Shown here: positions 43,061 to 56,132 of the stretch, piece after piece | Layout: the number at the start of each line of letters is the position of its first letter | How positions within the stretch are numbered: position 1 is the first letter of the stretch | Source: Lineus longissimus | Lineage: Eukaryota > Nemertea > Pilidiophora > Heteronemertea > Lineidae | Length of the DNA: 64,000 nt | Assembly (NCBI RefSeq): GCF_910592395.1 | Contig: NC_088312.1 | Span: 22,577,292-22,641,291, forward strand | Reading direction: 5' to 3' | Notes under the pieces: model-generated | What the model was told of the DNA's origin: nothing | Database searches by the model: none | The model's input: only the letters and a program-made list of their open reading frames with translations | Translations under genes and position numbers: made by a program

Positions 43061-44660
43061 TGTGAGACTTTTTTATGTAAGGGTGATATGATGTTGCACA
43101 GTCCATGATAGCACAGTATTTTGCAGCCTGCATGAATAAAAGCCTGTATTTAATCCTTCCCTAATTGACAAGTCTTTGATCAAAATACAAAAACAAAGTT
43201 GACCTATTCAACTGGTGAACTTGGCGCTGTAGAAAAGGACCAGCGTGGATGGACGTTCAATCCAAATGATAAGCCAGATAGACCGTAAAGCAAAATCTAT
43301 TGTCGCGAATCGTAAAGTAAATCCATTGCTTAGAAATCGTAAAGTAAATCCATTGCTTAGCAATCGTAAAGTAAATCCATTGCTTAGAAATTTCTTTAAG
43401 AGAAATCCATTGTAAGTACGTTTGTAATTTTTTTATTGAAGTGAAATCCCTTGATGAGCAATCTCTCGAAGTGAAATCCATAAGGATAAGAACCTTATCC
43501 TTAGAAGTAACAAGTTAATCCAAAGAGACGAGATAATCCAGGAGAGATAATCCATAGTGACTGATAATCCAGTGCGTATTAATCCACAAAAGAGATAATC
43601 CAACGAAGAAGACACAAACTCTTTAAGTTCCTCGATTTGCCGCCAGGGTATAATCCATTCGAAACACTTCTTCAGTTCCTTGTTTTGCCACTAGAGGGTT
43701 TTGAGCACCATTGGTGTCACATGTATCCTTGGTGACAACGAACCGTTTGAATCGCAATAGGTCATCCACTTCCGGTAATGCGAACAAGGAGGGATTGAGA
43801 ATCGGGGGCGTGTGGGCGTCATGAAGGTGGGATTTTTCCGAGTGAACTTCAAACATGACACACCCCAGGCATCAAAGTGCTTAGTTTCTATGACGTACAT
43901 TGCATTTATCACCCTAGTTGTTACTCCATTTCTGCCAAAGGCAGTTTGATCAAAAATTGAGGGGGAGCTTGGATGTTTTCTAGAACGAATCAGTCAAAAC
44001 ATTTGCCTGGCAAACTCCCACAATGCTCTTTTGACATTTGCGGCGTGTGCATCTGAACATCACACACCAACGTTTTTGTACTCTCTTTCAACCTCAACCA
44101 ATTGTGAACTTATAAGGTATCACTTGGTTAAGTGTATACTTATAAGGTATCGCTTGGTTAAAGGGTGAGCGTTCATGGAAGATAGCTGAGCACTTGATGC
44201 TCGGTAGGGTGCATTGGGATTATCCTTTATCCAATTGACATTACTGTATCCTTGGTCCGTCGTCGTCCATATCAAGTCATCCATGATTGGTCCGACTGTC
44301 CGTCCATACATTGGACCACGTGAGAAAGGAGACTACTAGATATAGGGATAGGAATGAAGAAGTTAGGGAACAGGGAGAGGGAGGAGGGGTTGATTGGAGG
44401 GAAAGGAAGGGAAAGGAAGGGAAAGGAAGGGAAGGAAGGTTGAGGAAACTTTGGGCTGCGGTTAGGAAAAAGTTGAACTTCAAGTTGAAGCCACTCCAAT
44501 GGGTTCGTCTCCTTTCTGACATGGGTTTGTTTACATTCAACATGGAGCAGACGACATCAAAATCACAGCACAACATATGAAGATAGTGAAGAGATGATGT
44601 AATCATATTTTGAAAATATTTATTATAAAGCCCTTTGGCACATCGTATCGTCATACAAAA
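43061..44660 (+). other. Spacer with 27-bp repeat, TAATCC cluster and purine tract
   Basis: 43300-43395: ATCGTAAAGTAAATCCATTG repeated three times at 27-bp spacing. 43516-43656: seven TAATCC sites. 44107/44145: duplicated CTTATAAGGTATC.CTTGG. 44340-44455: GGGAAAGGA purine-rich tract. No gene recognised. Confidence 0.6.
43516..43656 (+). promoter_or_regulatory. Cluster of seven TAATCC sites (putative K50 homeodomain targets)
   Basis: TAATCC begins at 43516, 43534, 43548, 43565, 43580, 43596 and 43651, most as GATAATCCA. TAATCC is the core bound by Otx/Gsc/Pitx/Bicoid-type homeodomains. The cluster sits beside a decaying ATCCATTG repeat, so it may be only a repeat derivative. Regulatory use is inference. 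Confidence 0.3.
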
Positions 44661-47600
44661 GTTGTTTACATATTTATATTCATATGCAAAATTATTTATA
44701 ACAAATCAACACTTCACCAGACTACCACGGTGTTGCAGTGAGTGACATCTTTTGCTAAACTTAGAAACTACACATCTGATGGACAAGGAATTTCATTTTT
44801 CTAAACGCTAATAGAAGTAATCCTAGAGAGATTTAAATCATTTTCATTGAAATCTTATCATACTTATACATGAAGTGTCGAGCATTGCTTTATCAGAGTA
44901 CTCCATTCCAGGTTTTATAATAACCTGATTTGATAGTTTTTCCTTGTCTATGGAGAGTGTAATCTTTAAGAACAGTTTCAGATGGAAAAGCAAGATCACA
45001 TACTAATGAACTAAATCTCGTTGCATTATTTATACAGTATGTATAGTCTATATACTATTTTCCATTGTATCTACAACTGTATCTCAGATATTGCATTGAA
45101 AATATATACAAATGGCTTGAAACAACTGTCATCCGATGGACCAATCAGAGAAGAGGCAGTTTCTACTGCTCAAAACTGTAGCATCTAATTTGTAATGGCG
45201 AAAGAATTTGTTTTGCTTTCAAAAAGATGAATATTCCAAAAATGTGGATTTGTGAATGAATGATTTTGATGATTATAAATGTTTTTTTTTCTCAAATTTT
45301 GATCACTGCATGGGATGATAGTTGAGTCAACTTTACATTCTGAGACCATCTACGAAGTTATTCATTTTTCTACAGTGCGTATCGATAAAGAAACCCACTG
45401 AAAGATCCAAACTACCAAAAAATAACCCACAATTGAATATTTGTAAGGGAGAAAAAAATGGGGGACTTCACAGCAGGGGCCCTGCCTTTAAGACCAAGTG
45501 GAGAACTGTACCAGTGCAATAAATTGCATAATAGTGTAGTGGCACCTTCTACACTGGTTCTTAGATTGGCAAAGACCCTGTAAATGATTACATATTTGAG
45601 TAAACGTGATACATTTTTGAATTACAACTGAGGGGACTAAAGTATGTGGGATTTACTAAACATTAAATTCAAAAAAAGTGATTTTATGAATTGGTCACAA
45701 AAAAGATTATGAATTGTGTTCTGAACTCAGGAAGCATAGTGCAGATTGCAACTGGGAATGCATAGTTTGAAGCACTCAATATCTCAAATGAAGATCTTAA
45801 GCGAAAAGGCTCTATTTTTAGCGAGTATTTTTCTTGTAGGTAATTTGAATTTTCTTTATATGCTTCCATTAACAGATTAACAATTATTATAATTCAGTAC
45901 CATTTTACCAGGAAAATAAAATAACTTGACCCAATTTATTAACAGGCCAAAAATAATTTTCAAACCACGACTAACCCAAAGCAAAGTTAGAAATGAAAAG
46001 AGAGGAAACTAAAAGTAACTTAATAGTTTGAGAAAGGTTTAAAAATTGAAATTTACTAAAGGAAACTCAAGTAACTTAATTTTGAGGTTTTTAACCACAG
46101 ATATGTTAACCATGAGAACTGAGTGTTATGATTGCAGAGTGGACAGATAAATTAACTAAAATCAAACCAAGGATTACATTAGTAAGTGAAAGGAAATAAT
46201 TGGAAGAAAAAAATGAACTCGAATGAAATGAGTGACTAGCACCAAAGTAAAGTGAAACAAAAAATGAAAACTTTCGAATTGTAAATATTTGTTAGCTTGT
46301 CTTGGTCAGTTTCTGACAGACAAAAGCTTGTACATTTGTGTTTGATAGATTAATATAGATAGAAATAAACTCAAAATTGAAGAGAGAAATTTCAAATTAA
46401 AGTAAAGGAATGAACCAAAATGAACTAAAAATTGGCAGTGTTGAAGTTTACAAGTTAAAACTAAACTTAAAATTTTGAACAGATAAAATTGATTGAACTA
46501 AATATAGATTTGCTTTGGATAAACAAGAGATTCATTATGTGTTTCTACACATATTCACATGTGTTTAGACACATTCAAATGTGTTTATACACATTTTACA
46601 TGTGTTTAGACACATATTTACATGTGTTTTTACACATTTACATATCTTTGAATCTATGAATCTCTGAAAAAATCAAAGTGCATGTGTTTGACATTCAACT
46701 AAATTCTTAAACCATTTAACATCAACTTCTATTATTCTGTACAAAACGCATAGAAATTATACAAATGTTATAGTTAAGCACAGAATAGTATAAAATTCTT
46801 GTAGTAGAAAAGAAGATATTTATAATGAAATTCATTAACTAGTGATAATAATATACAGTGTTTGGACCCTTGACGCCTGTATTCGTGAACAAGGTCGGCC
46901 AGATAAGACTGGATTACCCTGAACATGAATAGAGGAGTAGAGGACCAGGATAGATCGACTGGCATCTGTTTGATAATGGAAACAAAACTAAAATCGATCG
47001 TTTTGAGCGAAGTTAAATTTTTTCACTTTTTGAATTTTCCATTCGTTTTAATTGCAGCTTATGGATCTGTATCATATGATTCTGCAATTATGGGATGTTT
47101 AGACAGATGCCGAGTCTGATGATGATAATACTTACAGAATTAACGCACTAAGCCCATGAAGAAAGTTTTCGAATGAGGCAAAGGGGTGGAGGCATTTGTC
47201 AATAGAGAGAGATGTCATTTCTTAGAAGAAAACCCCTATGCCATTTATATGCCAGTAGTTCGACTGAGAACGTCACTACGGCTTAAATTGTCATGGTTAT
47301 AAGTCATTACTAATGATACAAAAGTGTCATTTATAATCATACAATTCATTCCTTCGTCTCCTAATTTCACCAACATGGACTTTTACACAGCAACAAAAAT
47401 CAACTAAATTGTTTAATTTTGAATGAGATAACTCAAATGAACTTAAATTCTGTCATGAACGAATGCTGAAGACGAAATGATTTTAATGAAGACTTGGAGT
47501 AACTGATGTTCTACATCAGACTTGATTATGAATAGCGTACTGTGAGTTGACTGAGCCAAAACATGACCTCAAGATGACACAAGGTCGAAGTGAAGACCAC

Positions 47601-48635
47601 TTCAAGATTTTCGAAGTTGTTCCGTTTCAAAGCAGCTGTCAACAGCTGGTTTGAATGACTAATTGAGCTTTTTAAACTTCTGATAAGTTCGTTCGATTTG
47701 TGCACAATACGCTACTGTTGTTATTATCTATTATCATCCGACACCAGGCAATGCTCAGGTACTGAACATGCCCTGATGTACAGACATAAATGAATTGTAA
47801 TGATATAGGTCATTTTCAAAGAAAAAGCCTATTTTGGGTTTGACAAATTTTGACCGCGCGCACCGGTTTCTCAATCACAAGAAACGCGGCGAGCCATCAC
47901 TGTGACTTTCGTAACATTTGTCGAAACCCTCAGCAGTCCAAACATTATCCTGATTGGAGCTCTGCATTTGTGATGATTTAACACTGTACATGTCAGGCTT
48001 TAAGCCTAATCAATCAGTCCAGCTGTTTGCTTGGCATATCACCGTTTGCAATACTAGTTTCAGACTATCACAGTAATCTAGTATCAATTGCAATAGAGAG
48101 AAATATATTCCTTTTTGTGATAGCAATAAGAGAAACAGAAATCGAAAGATTGTAGAAATTTTCAATTTAGAGGTGATTTTTTAGAATAATTTTGAAAGTT
48201 TCCCAGCATACGGTTTGCCAACGCGAACCGTTTGCTTGGGGTGTAAGGTGATATGAAGGTTCTGCATAGGGTGCCACCCTATGCAGACTTAGAATCAACG
48301 CAAGATCGTATAAGGGAGAGCTCAATCACATTCAGTTCTGCATAAGTCTGTATCCGTAATACTCCATCCCGAATTTGGAAGACTGTCGCTGGAACAGTAT
48401 CGTAACAAGTGGACAGTTCGCACCAAGTCAGTATCGCAGCCGCCTATGACACAAGCGCGGCGTCCTTACATTCCCGACTAGCAGGAATCGTCGTCGATCA
48501 TATCACAAAGTTCGGATGAAAAACAGAATTGTTCTGTAAAGTTCCTAACCACATGGTAATCGAATGGTTAAGTTAATCCGTAAAACTGCCACTTTGAAAA
48601 TTTGTTAAAGTTTTTTCCTAAATTCAGCATTCAAC
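44661..48635. other. AT-rich interval downstream of the CUB gene, possibly its 3' UTR
   Basis: No coding frame of note. On the minus strand AATAAA occurs for example at about 45934 and 44620, far from the stop at 48636, so a long 3' UTR or an intergenic spacer are both possible. A palindromic repeat lies at 46538-46645. Confidence 0.4.
46538..46645. repeat. Palindromic ACATGTGTTTAGACACAT repeat
   Basis: About five alternations of ACATGTGTTT and A(C/G)ACACAT with 1-8 base spacers. Each half pairs with its neighbour, so RNA or single strands could form serial hairpins. Confidence 0.7.
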
Positions 48636-48889
48636 TCATACGATGGAGATTTTCTGCATTGTTTCCCGGTTGATCATTCGGTCTGATGATTTACTGCAAT
48701 GGGCCTGGTCGATCATGAATCGGATGTCGGATTCGTCCGACTTGATGTTGTGGTGGGGGTGTTTCACCTTCTGGGACATGGACCTCCTTCGGCGGTGGAA
48801 CATGCACACGAGGATGATGATGAGGAGGAAGAGGGTGATGGCGACGCCGAGAGCAATATGGAGGACGTTGTATGCTGGTGGTTTGGGGC
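48636..48889 (-). CDS. CUB/LDLa receptor, last coding exon: transmembrane helix and cytoplasmic tail
   Basis: Minus-strand acceptor CACTATTTTGCAG ends at 48890; entry phase 1. Encodes about 84 residues: a short juxtamembrane PKPPAYN, a hydrophobic helix of about 22 residues (VLHIALGVAITLFLLIIILV), a basic stop-transfer HRRRRS, and a tail of about 55 residues rich in Ser/His/Asp ending KISIV. Joining to the LDLa exon completes the sixth LDLa cysteine (T|GC). The C-terminal ISIV has a class I/II-like PDZ-ligand look, weakly. Other exons might lie in 48890-54683, but direct joining is seamless. Confidence 0.8.
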
Positions 48890-49590
48890 CTGCAAAATAG
48901 TGGGAAGAGAATATTATAGCGATTGTTTGGCAACCCGAAACTAAAACCAATGCTAACTTCAATGTGCTTTAAAACAATCTGGCATTCCCAGAATAAAGTT
49001 TGAAATTACTCATCACAAGAAGAAAGCATTAGTAATAACATCTACTTATTTGGTACTACATTGAGAGAGATTTTGAGGCAAAGAGCTTTTAGTTTTTATT
49101 TTCAATAGCATTAAAAGTTGTAAGGCTTCTCAAATTCCCTCTGTTCAATTACATTTATAAGGCAACTGCTCGAAAATTTGAAGATTTTTGAAACAAATAT
49201 TTCAGATCTTTTATCAAATCTGCAAGACTGATTCAAAAGCTGAGCAGACGTCTTTATGCAACACTATATTCAACAGAAAATCCTTTGGAAATCATGGAGT
49301 CGGTGGTTAGTTTGATGTTAATTCAACTAATCATGTATTTGAGGTTAACATTTGATGCAAAGCTTGTTGTAAATATGCAATTACCATGCTCTATCTATTC
49401 TTAATTGTAACTCCATGCTTCCCAAGGTATAACAGCTGCATTGGGCCAAGCTCTGCGGAAGAACAGACTTCATAATATGACAACTGGATCATGCATCATA
49501 CAAATGATGGATGAGATGAAGTAAGATGCGATGATACAGCGCCACATCAGTCTGTCCCGACTGTAGAACAAGGCACTCTGCACTGTCTAA

Positions 49591-49731
49591 TCTCTCAAAC
49601 TTGTCTCTCCCGCTACAATACGGAGAACTAGCGCCATGTGATTGGAGAACGAACTAGCTACGGTCCAATCAGATAGCAGACTTACCTTGAGCTACAGGAG
49701 ATAAATAATCGGGAGAGAAAGTTTGAGAGTG
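49591..49731. repeat. Short inverted-repeat element
   Basis: CTCTCAAACTTGTCTCTCCC at the left and GGGAGAGAAAGTTTGAGAG at the right pair over about 19 bases with one mismatch/gap. Length about 140 bp. MITE or hairpin; no coding. Confidence 0.55.
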
Positions 49732-49759
49732 CTAGGCTGCCACATCTACAGAGCAGCAC

Positions 49760-49880
49760 AATTAGAAAAATCGACCTGGCTGGTTGCACTTTGGACCAAA
49801 CGAATCTACACCAAAAACCTAATGTCGGTGTAAACTCGACCTGGCCTAAAATACAATTGACCAGAACGATTTTTCTAATT
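49760..49880. mobile_element. Small MITE-like element
   Basis: Terminal inverted repeats AATTAGAAAAATCG and CGATTTTTCTAATT, exactly complementary over 14 bases, 121 bp apart. CGACCTGGC occurs twice within. Confidence 0.6.
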
Positions 49881-52739
49881 ATGATGACCTAACTGATGAT
49901 AGGCTGACCTATGGTCAACAGATGACATACATGACGTTATGACGCTACTATGTCTAGGCAATGGGGTGCGTTGAGTTTTCTTGGAGTCGTGGTGAATAGG
50001 GTGCGGGTTTGGGTAGTTTGTGAGAACAGTGAGAAGACGGACAAAAGCAAACGAAGACTTCTTTCTCAGTCATCCAAAGTTTCAATTCACCAAGATCATA
50101 TTCGCGAGTTAGGTGTAAAACAGAAGAAAGTGCTCATTCAAAGGATTATTGTTCACCAAATAGTCATTTTTCCACAGTGGGCAATTTCCAGACAGTTCAG
50201 CTTTAAGACAGTTGTTCAGGACATAGTTCAGCTTTAAGGTTTCCAAGTTGGGAGTCCACAGCAACACAAACACGAAAAGCAAGAAGTTTCCTCAGGGAGA
50301 GGAAGGGTAGTACAAACCAAAAAGTCATTGGAACTTAGAAAGTGATGTTCCGTGCACAGATCCTCGGTATAGTGTCTAGAGAAGACACAGGTAGCGTACG
50401 TGTGTTTTGGGATGCAAGCTAGTATGACGTGTTGGAGGAAGGAATGATTAAGTGCAAGGCGTAGGTGACCATCATGTGACAGGAAAATCGTTTGATAACA
50501 TCGCCACAGAATAGGAACTTTCTGTGACAATCTTGTCAAATTCCTGAAACATTCTGATTCCCTTTGTGGAAGGTGTCGTGAAGTTGCTTCTGCAGCAGAA
50601 GCTGAAATTTGAATGTGTGAGGTCGAATGGTGGGACGAGCAGACGTAAGGTCAACCTGGAAGGGAAGGTGGTGAAGAGGCATTCCATGCTTTGGAGGCAG
50701 GATCACACAGGCAGTGGAAGCATTCAAGGCAGGCTGGAGTCAAGAATTTATTCCAAGTGATGGCTTGAAAGAAATCCTTGATTCATCATTGGCAAGACAG
50801 ATCATCCAACCTTCCCAAAACACCCAAAAAGCTTCACAGCAAGATGGGGGTTCTGAGAAGCAGGACCCCTGATGCTTGGCAGAAGATGGAAGATGACAGA
50901 AAAGAATGGATCTGATTGGCTAATAGTCACCCAATTAGATCAAAGATGAGATCTGATTGGTTGATTGTTATCCAATGAGGTTGAAATCCAAGAGCCCAGG
51001 ATGAAATCAGTTTCTGTCTGGTTGTTTTTTGAATTTTCATCTTATTTTAGAGTTTGAGAGGAGCTGGAGTAAAAAAGAGGATTTAGATCGTTGGTCTGAT
51101 TCATCTTTGGCTCTGGACACTGACTGGAAGAGAGATTGGATGATGCCACATGTAGCATGATTCAGGATCTTTGGCTGAAATTGGCTGAAGCTTTAATTAG
51201 ATCTCGTTAAGTTTACTGATTAGTTGTTATTAGTGCTGATCTGGTAGTGTGCTGGTCAATAATTGGCATCAGTAAAAAACATAAGTTAGTTGTTAGTATG
51301 AAAAGCAACAGGTTAGCGTTGTTGAACCACCAATATATTGTCAAACATGAACAGTGCTCATCAATTTTCGTTGATAAAGGGAAATTGCTTTGGGGAAAAG
51401 TGTCAAACTTTGAATTGATCAAATTTGATTGAAATCATTCCCTGAGGATACATGCTCTACAAAGGTATAGGTTCGACTATAATTATTGGAGGTTCGTTGC
51501 CGAAAAATGCTAAAGATTATTGCTTTCCTTACCATTATTATCAGATGGACCTGAAGGACAAAACATGACAACAACATTAAGGGCCAACTTAAAGGAGTAC
51601 AGTATACGATTGTAGTCTCATGAATATGCATAACTACCCAAGAATTCATTTTCTAATTCACAAATTTCCAAGTGGATTATTTTAGTATCAGTGACTATTC
51701 TGCATCCTGCTCTTAGATTCACCCCGAAATCTCACTTTCTGTTCGCTCAACAAATTTCAAACCCATCCACTAGGCACCAGTTTATGATTTCACAATGTTA
51801 GGACCAGAGTCTATTGGATTCACACTGGTTTTTGAATTGGCAATAGAACATTAATGACAAGCTTTTGAATGCCTTGTGTCATTACTAGTTCATGGGACCC
51901 AACAACCCAGAGCAGGATTTTATTTGTGTGGGACCACAACATCGGTTCTACTATACTTACCAAGGGAAGTTTTACTAACACTTAACTAACATTTATGGCA
52001 TAAAAAATGGTGCATAAGATAATGTTGCTGAAATGAAGCGGGATGAGGAGGAAGGAAAATGATGAGGCTGTGGAAAGAAGGATGATGAAGACAAAGTAAA
52101 GCAGTGAGAATAATGAAATTAAATGAATGAAATTAATCTTGATCTAAAACCCTGTCAGATTCAGCACACTAGAGATCAGCACACTTTGTTTAGGCACACT
52201 TTTAATTCTTCATCGCACACTAGGACTTAAGTTGCACACTTTAGGATAAGGTCATCGCACACTAGGAATATTTCTCACACTTTCAGCATAAGAATCCTGT
52301 GTCCTTCAAGCATGCTACATGGGCAGAACACACTTGTTTCAACAGAAATATAGAAAGCATCCATCGTTTTGGGGAAAGGGAATCACACACTCAACCAACT
52401 GAAATGGTTTCATCATAGCTTGGACAAGAACTTGGTACTGACACTTTGTGAAGAAGTGCATGGAACTTGTCATGTCATGGTGAATCCAAGACCAGGCGAC
52501 CACTGTTTACCAATTCTCTCTCTTCCACTCACAGTCCCTCACGACTCATGAAATATCTTCACATTTCTAACCAAGAACCAGGGTCCATGGCTAACACACC
52601 AAATCCTAAACAATTATCAAAATACCTTGAGCATCAACACTGAAGAAGTGTTTTTTTTGGCGATATTTTGTAATTGAATAGGATTTTCAGTCACACAATG
52701 ATGCTCACGCCGGCTCAGACTACGTCCAAAGCCCTCACA

Positions 52740-54130
52740 CATTCAAATTTCATCGCACAACAAGTCACTGGTGCTATCATCTCATGCAACCATGCATCAG
52801 TTTCATAAACCAGTAACTCAGAATCACACAAAATATGCTAGAAAAATTAGTCTCACTCAGCTTTAAATGGTAAAATGCACACAATGGGGTGATCTGTTTT
52901 ACGACTGGAATCATTCACTCGGCAAGAGGCAATCAGGCATACAAGAGGCACACTCTCAGTCATATGGCGAATACACATGTATACATCTTGGTGAAACTCA
53001 CTCGCATTCACTCATGCTTTGGATTCACTCATTCAAACAAGAGGCATTCCTGCAGTCACTTTTTCATTTCATTCACTACCCAAGGATTCAGTTACTCCAG
53101 CATTCTTACTTCAGTCACACGGCAGAGCATTCAATCCAAGACTCACTACAGTCACTCCTCAGTCACTCAACCCAAGCATTCTCAATCCAACCATGCTTCA
53201 GTCGCTCTTCAGATGCAGTTTGCATTCAAGTCAGAGTCACACTGAGCCATTCAATGTCATTTGCTGCCACAAGCATTCATGAGACAATCATACATCATTC
53301 ACCACCAGTTTCACTCATGTTTTCCACCCAGTCAAATTCCAACAGACATCTCTTGCATTCAAGTGCATTCAACCAAACAGGCATCGCTTGCATTCAAGGA
53401 ACAGGCATCTCTTTGCTTTCAATCAAAAGTCATCTCTTACATTCTAGAGCTTTCAGTAATTCAAGCATTCAAACAATTCCAACAGGCATCTCTTGCATTC
53501 TTAAGCAATCAACCAACAGGCATTCAACCCAGTCAAATTCCAACAAGCAACTCTTGCATTCAACCCAGTCAAATTCCAACAAGCAACTCTTGCATTCAAC
53601 CCAGTCAAATTCCAACAAGCAACTCTTGCATTCAACCCAGTCAAATTCCAACAAGCAACTCTTGCATTCAACCCAGTCAAATTTCAACAAGCATCTCTCG
53701 CATTCAACCACTCAACCAAGTTTCATTCATAATCTCTTGCACTCAACCAACCTCAAACTTGCCATTCATAAGAGCAGACGCACTATTGCAATCATGATTC
53801 AGATTCAGATTCAGATTCAGATCAGATTCACCATCCTCAGCCTCGCTAAACTAATCTCACTAGCATACTCACACTCACACAAGTCGTATATAGGTTTGAA
53901 TCGGTCACAGTGATCTCACTCGAGACTTCGAAACATCAGGAACATTGGTTCCAGGGAAACGCTGAACCTGACATAGCAAAGTCCCCATTCACATCGCAGT
54001 CACACATGTTGTATTGGGGATGTTATGAAATCACACATTCACTCAACACAATTTTGATTGTGACCACTTCTGATCACAATTAAAATTGTGAACACATTCA
54101 CTCAACACAATCGGAGATCGTGCTCACACA
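52740..54130 (+). repeat. CATTCA/TCACTC-rich degenerate repeat with 36-bp core array
   Basis: CATTCA, TCACTC and GTCACA motifs recur throughout. A core unit CATTCAACCCAGTCAAATTC + CAACAAGCAACTCTTG (36 bp) is repeated about five times at 53520-53712. A 348-codon Ser/His/Gln-rich frame spans it, but the composition is explained by the repeat. Confidence 0.8.
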
Positions 54131-54683
54131 ATCACTCGTAGGGTTTGAACTATCAATGTTATCAAGTTCAAGTCGCCTAATGGGATAATTTTAATGGATT
54201 TATGATCCGAAGAACGAGAGGAATCAAGATGATTTAAGATGAAGAATGGGGATGGAACGTTTGTAATGGAGATGAGGTGACCTTCAGGGATCTGAAGGTC
54301 AGGAATAGGTGACCCTGTAGGTCAAGTACCATTACCTAAAATAGAAGCTACTTATGATAATGATAACGGTCTAATTAGCGTAGCTATCATGGCAAGTATC
54401 ATTCTCGTTTCAAGCACATGTTCGAATCTTCAGAACCTGTCTTAAATCCTTTGTATTTAATATCATCGGAACTTTCCAAAACTTAGATGCAATCAGCGCA
54501 AAATATTTATCCTTCATAGGATGGGAGAAGCTCTAAAGACTTTAACATGTACCTGAACATCTCTCAAATGGAATCAAATAGAACCTTCTGATTCCCACCA
54601 AAAGGATCTCGTAGAATGATTTGATAGAATAATACCCGCTATGGTCTAACTCTGGGAGGTAGTTCTCAGAATTTGAAACTTAC

Positions 54684-54803
54684 AGGCAATGGTTTCATCA
54701 GATTCGTCTTCAGCGCCGCAGTTTCTGACTTTGTTGCATTCGAGATGTTTGGCGATACAGTATCCGGAGCGTTGGCATTTGAAGACACCGGAGCAGTCAT
54801 CAC
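54684..54803 (-). CDS. CUB/LDLa receptor: LDLa exon
   Basis: 120 bp, acceptor CGTGTTTTCAG, donor CCT|GTAAGT, phase 1 at both ends, so it is a skippable cassette. It encodes one LDL-receptor class A module: Cys pattern C-x4-FKC-x5-YC-x6-EC-x5-NC and the acidic calcium motif EDESDE; the sixth Cys is split by the splice. It follows CUB 5 and precedes the membrane exon. Binding of calcium is expected from the acidic residues. Confidence 0.9.
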
Positions 54804-55152
54804 CTGAAAACACGTGGAGAGGACCATAAGTACCATATTTCGTCTCGTACCATGATTCCAAAAAGTTTTCAACCCAACCAGATCATATTGTCAGTGTAAA
54901 TCATAGTAGATATTGGTTTAAATGTGCGAGTTCAAACCACTTTATAAAGTGCAAGCTTTCCGTACCAAACCACGAGATATGGAATTCAAAGATGATAAAC
55001 AAGTCTCGAATTATTGATGAGAAGCAAGAGCATCACGTTTGATTCGAAAGTACTACAGCAATGGTTGCCATAGAGACTAATAAATCGCTCTGGCAGCTCA
55101 GTATCATTTGAAGATTTGGTTCTGGGCTTTTTGGCCAGAGAGAGACACTTAC
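54804..55152 (-). other. Intron between the CUB 3-5 exon and the LDLa exon
   Basis: 349 bp, donor GTAAGT (minus strand, at 55152) and acceptor CGTGTTTTCAG. Open read-through on the minus strand is not conserved-looking. Confidence 0.7.
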
Positions 55153-56132
55153 CACGGTCGTAGAGGAGTTCAGTGTAGGAGAGCTTGAAGCCTTTGCCGC
55201 CGCCGACTGAGTGCTGGCCAACAACAAATCGGATTCTCATTGGTCCGTTGGAGATCAACTGTTTGTCTCGGTTCTGGGTTCCGCAAAGGCTCTCCTGTGG
55301 TACACCACGGTTGTCGGTGAAGATCTGGACCTCGGCGTTCTGGCAGCTTCTTGGGGTTCCTTCCATATCAAAGTCTTCGAACTGGAGGAGAATCTTGTTC
55401 ATTGGGGAAGTTGGGTAGATCCACCATTCGCAGCTGAAGTTGATCTGGTATTTCTGTGGGTAGTTGGGGCTAGTGATGACTCCGCCGTGGCTTCGGGTAA
55501 TGTTGGCACCGCACTCCTTGAAGATGTGTTGCTTGGGGATGAAGTCGTAGTTGGCCTTGAATCCGACGCTGACGTCCTTTTCGTTGGAGTGGAAGATGAG
55601 TTTCAGCCTGTTTGCGCCAGGTTCGGTGATGATTGGGCCGGGGAAGTCTGAGCCGCAGTATTTGCCGATGAGTTTCTGGCCGTCGGGGAAGATGCTGTAA
55701 GCGACAATGTAATCTTCGTTGCAGAGAGCCTTATCGCCAGCGAGGAAGAAGTTGTCGAAGGACACTCGGACCTGTTCGTTGGGGAGGCCGTGGAATTCGT
55801 AGACGCAGTTGAGATCCTTGGGGTAGCTGCCTGGGTAACGTGGGGAGTTGGTGGATCCCTGCTTGCTCTCGGTTGTTCCGTCAGACTTGTAGATGAAGTG
55901 GCATTTCCTTGGGGTGGCCATGGTGCCGGATGGTATTCCGTAGTCGACCTCGAATTTGTAGTTAGCCTTGAATCCCTGGCCGGCCTTCTTGCCATGTGAG
56001 TCGAAGACGAGGAGGAGACGGGGGTTGGATGAGATGAAGTTGCTTTCGACTTCAGAGCCACAGAATTCACCATCGGGCTTGTCACTCTCGGTCTGTCCCT
56101 TTCCGTAGGCTTTGACGTAACCGTTGGGGCAT
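55153..56132 (-). CDS. CUB/LDLa receptor: exon with second half of CUB 3, CUB 4 and CUB 5
   Basis: 980 bp. The acceptor CATTTCCATTCCAG ends at 56133; entry phase 2 (A|TGC CCC AAC), exit phase 1 before GTAAGT. Translation gives CUB 3 second half (CPNGYVKAY, FCGSEVESN, GQGFKANYKF), a complete CUB 4 (KCHFIYKSDG ... SPRYPGSYPKDLNC ... YCGSDFPG ... VGFKANYDF) and CUB 5 (ECGANITRSHGGVITSPNYP ... SLCGTQNRD ... GKGFKLSYTE). Each has the SPxYPxxYP and GF(K)xxY hallmarks. Extracellular, ligand or receptor contact expected. Confidence 0.9.

Larger units (their letters stand above)
48890..54683 (-). other. Large intron of the CUB gene
   Basis: 5.8 kb. It contains an inverted-repeat element (49591-49731), a small MITE-like hairpin (49760-49880) and a long CATTCA/TCACTC-rich repeat region (52740-54130). 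No additional CUB or LDLa exon seen. Confidence 0.6.

Noticed and set aside
44287-44580. 97-codon basic plus-strand frame
   Set aside because: Largely a purine-rich simple repeat (GGGAAAGGA).
52867-53913. 348-codon plus-strand open frame
   Set aside because: Composition follows the CATTCA/36-bp repeat, no domain, and it sits in the intron of a well-supported minus-strand gene.
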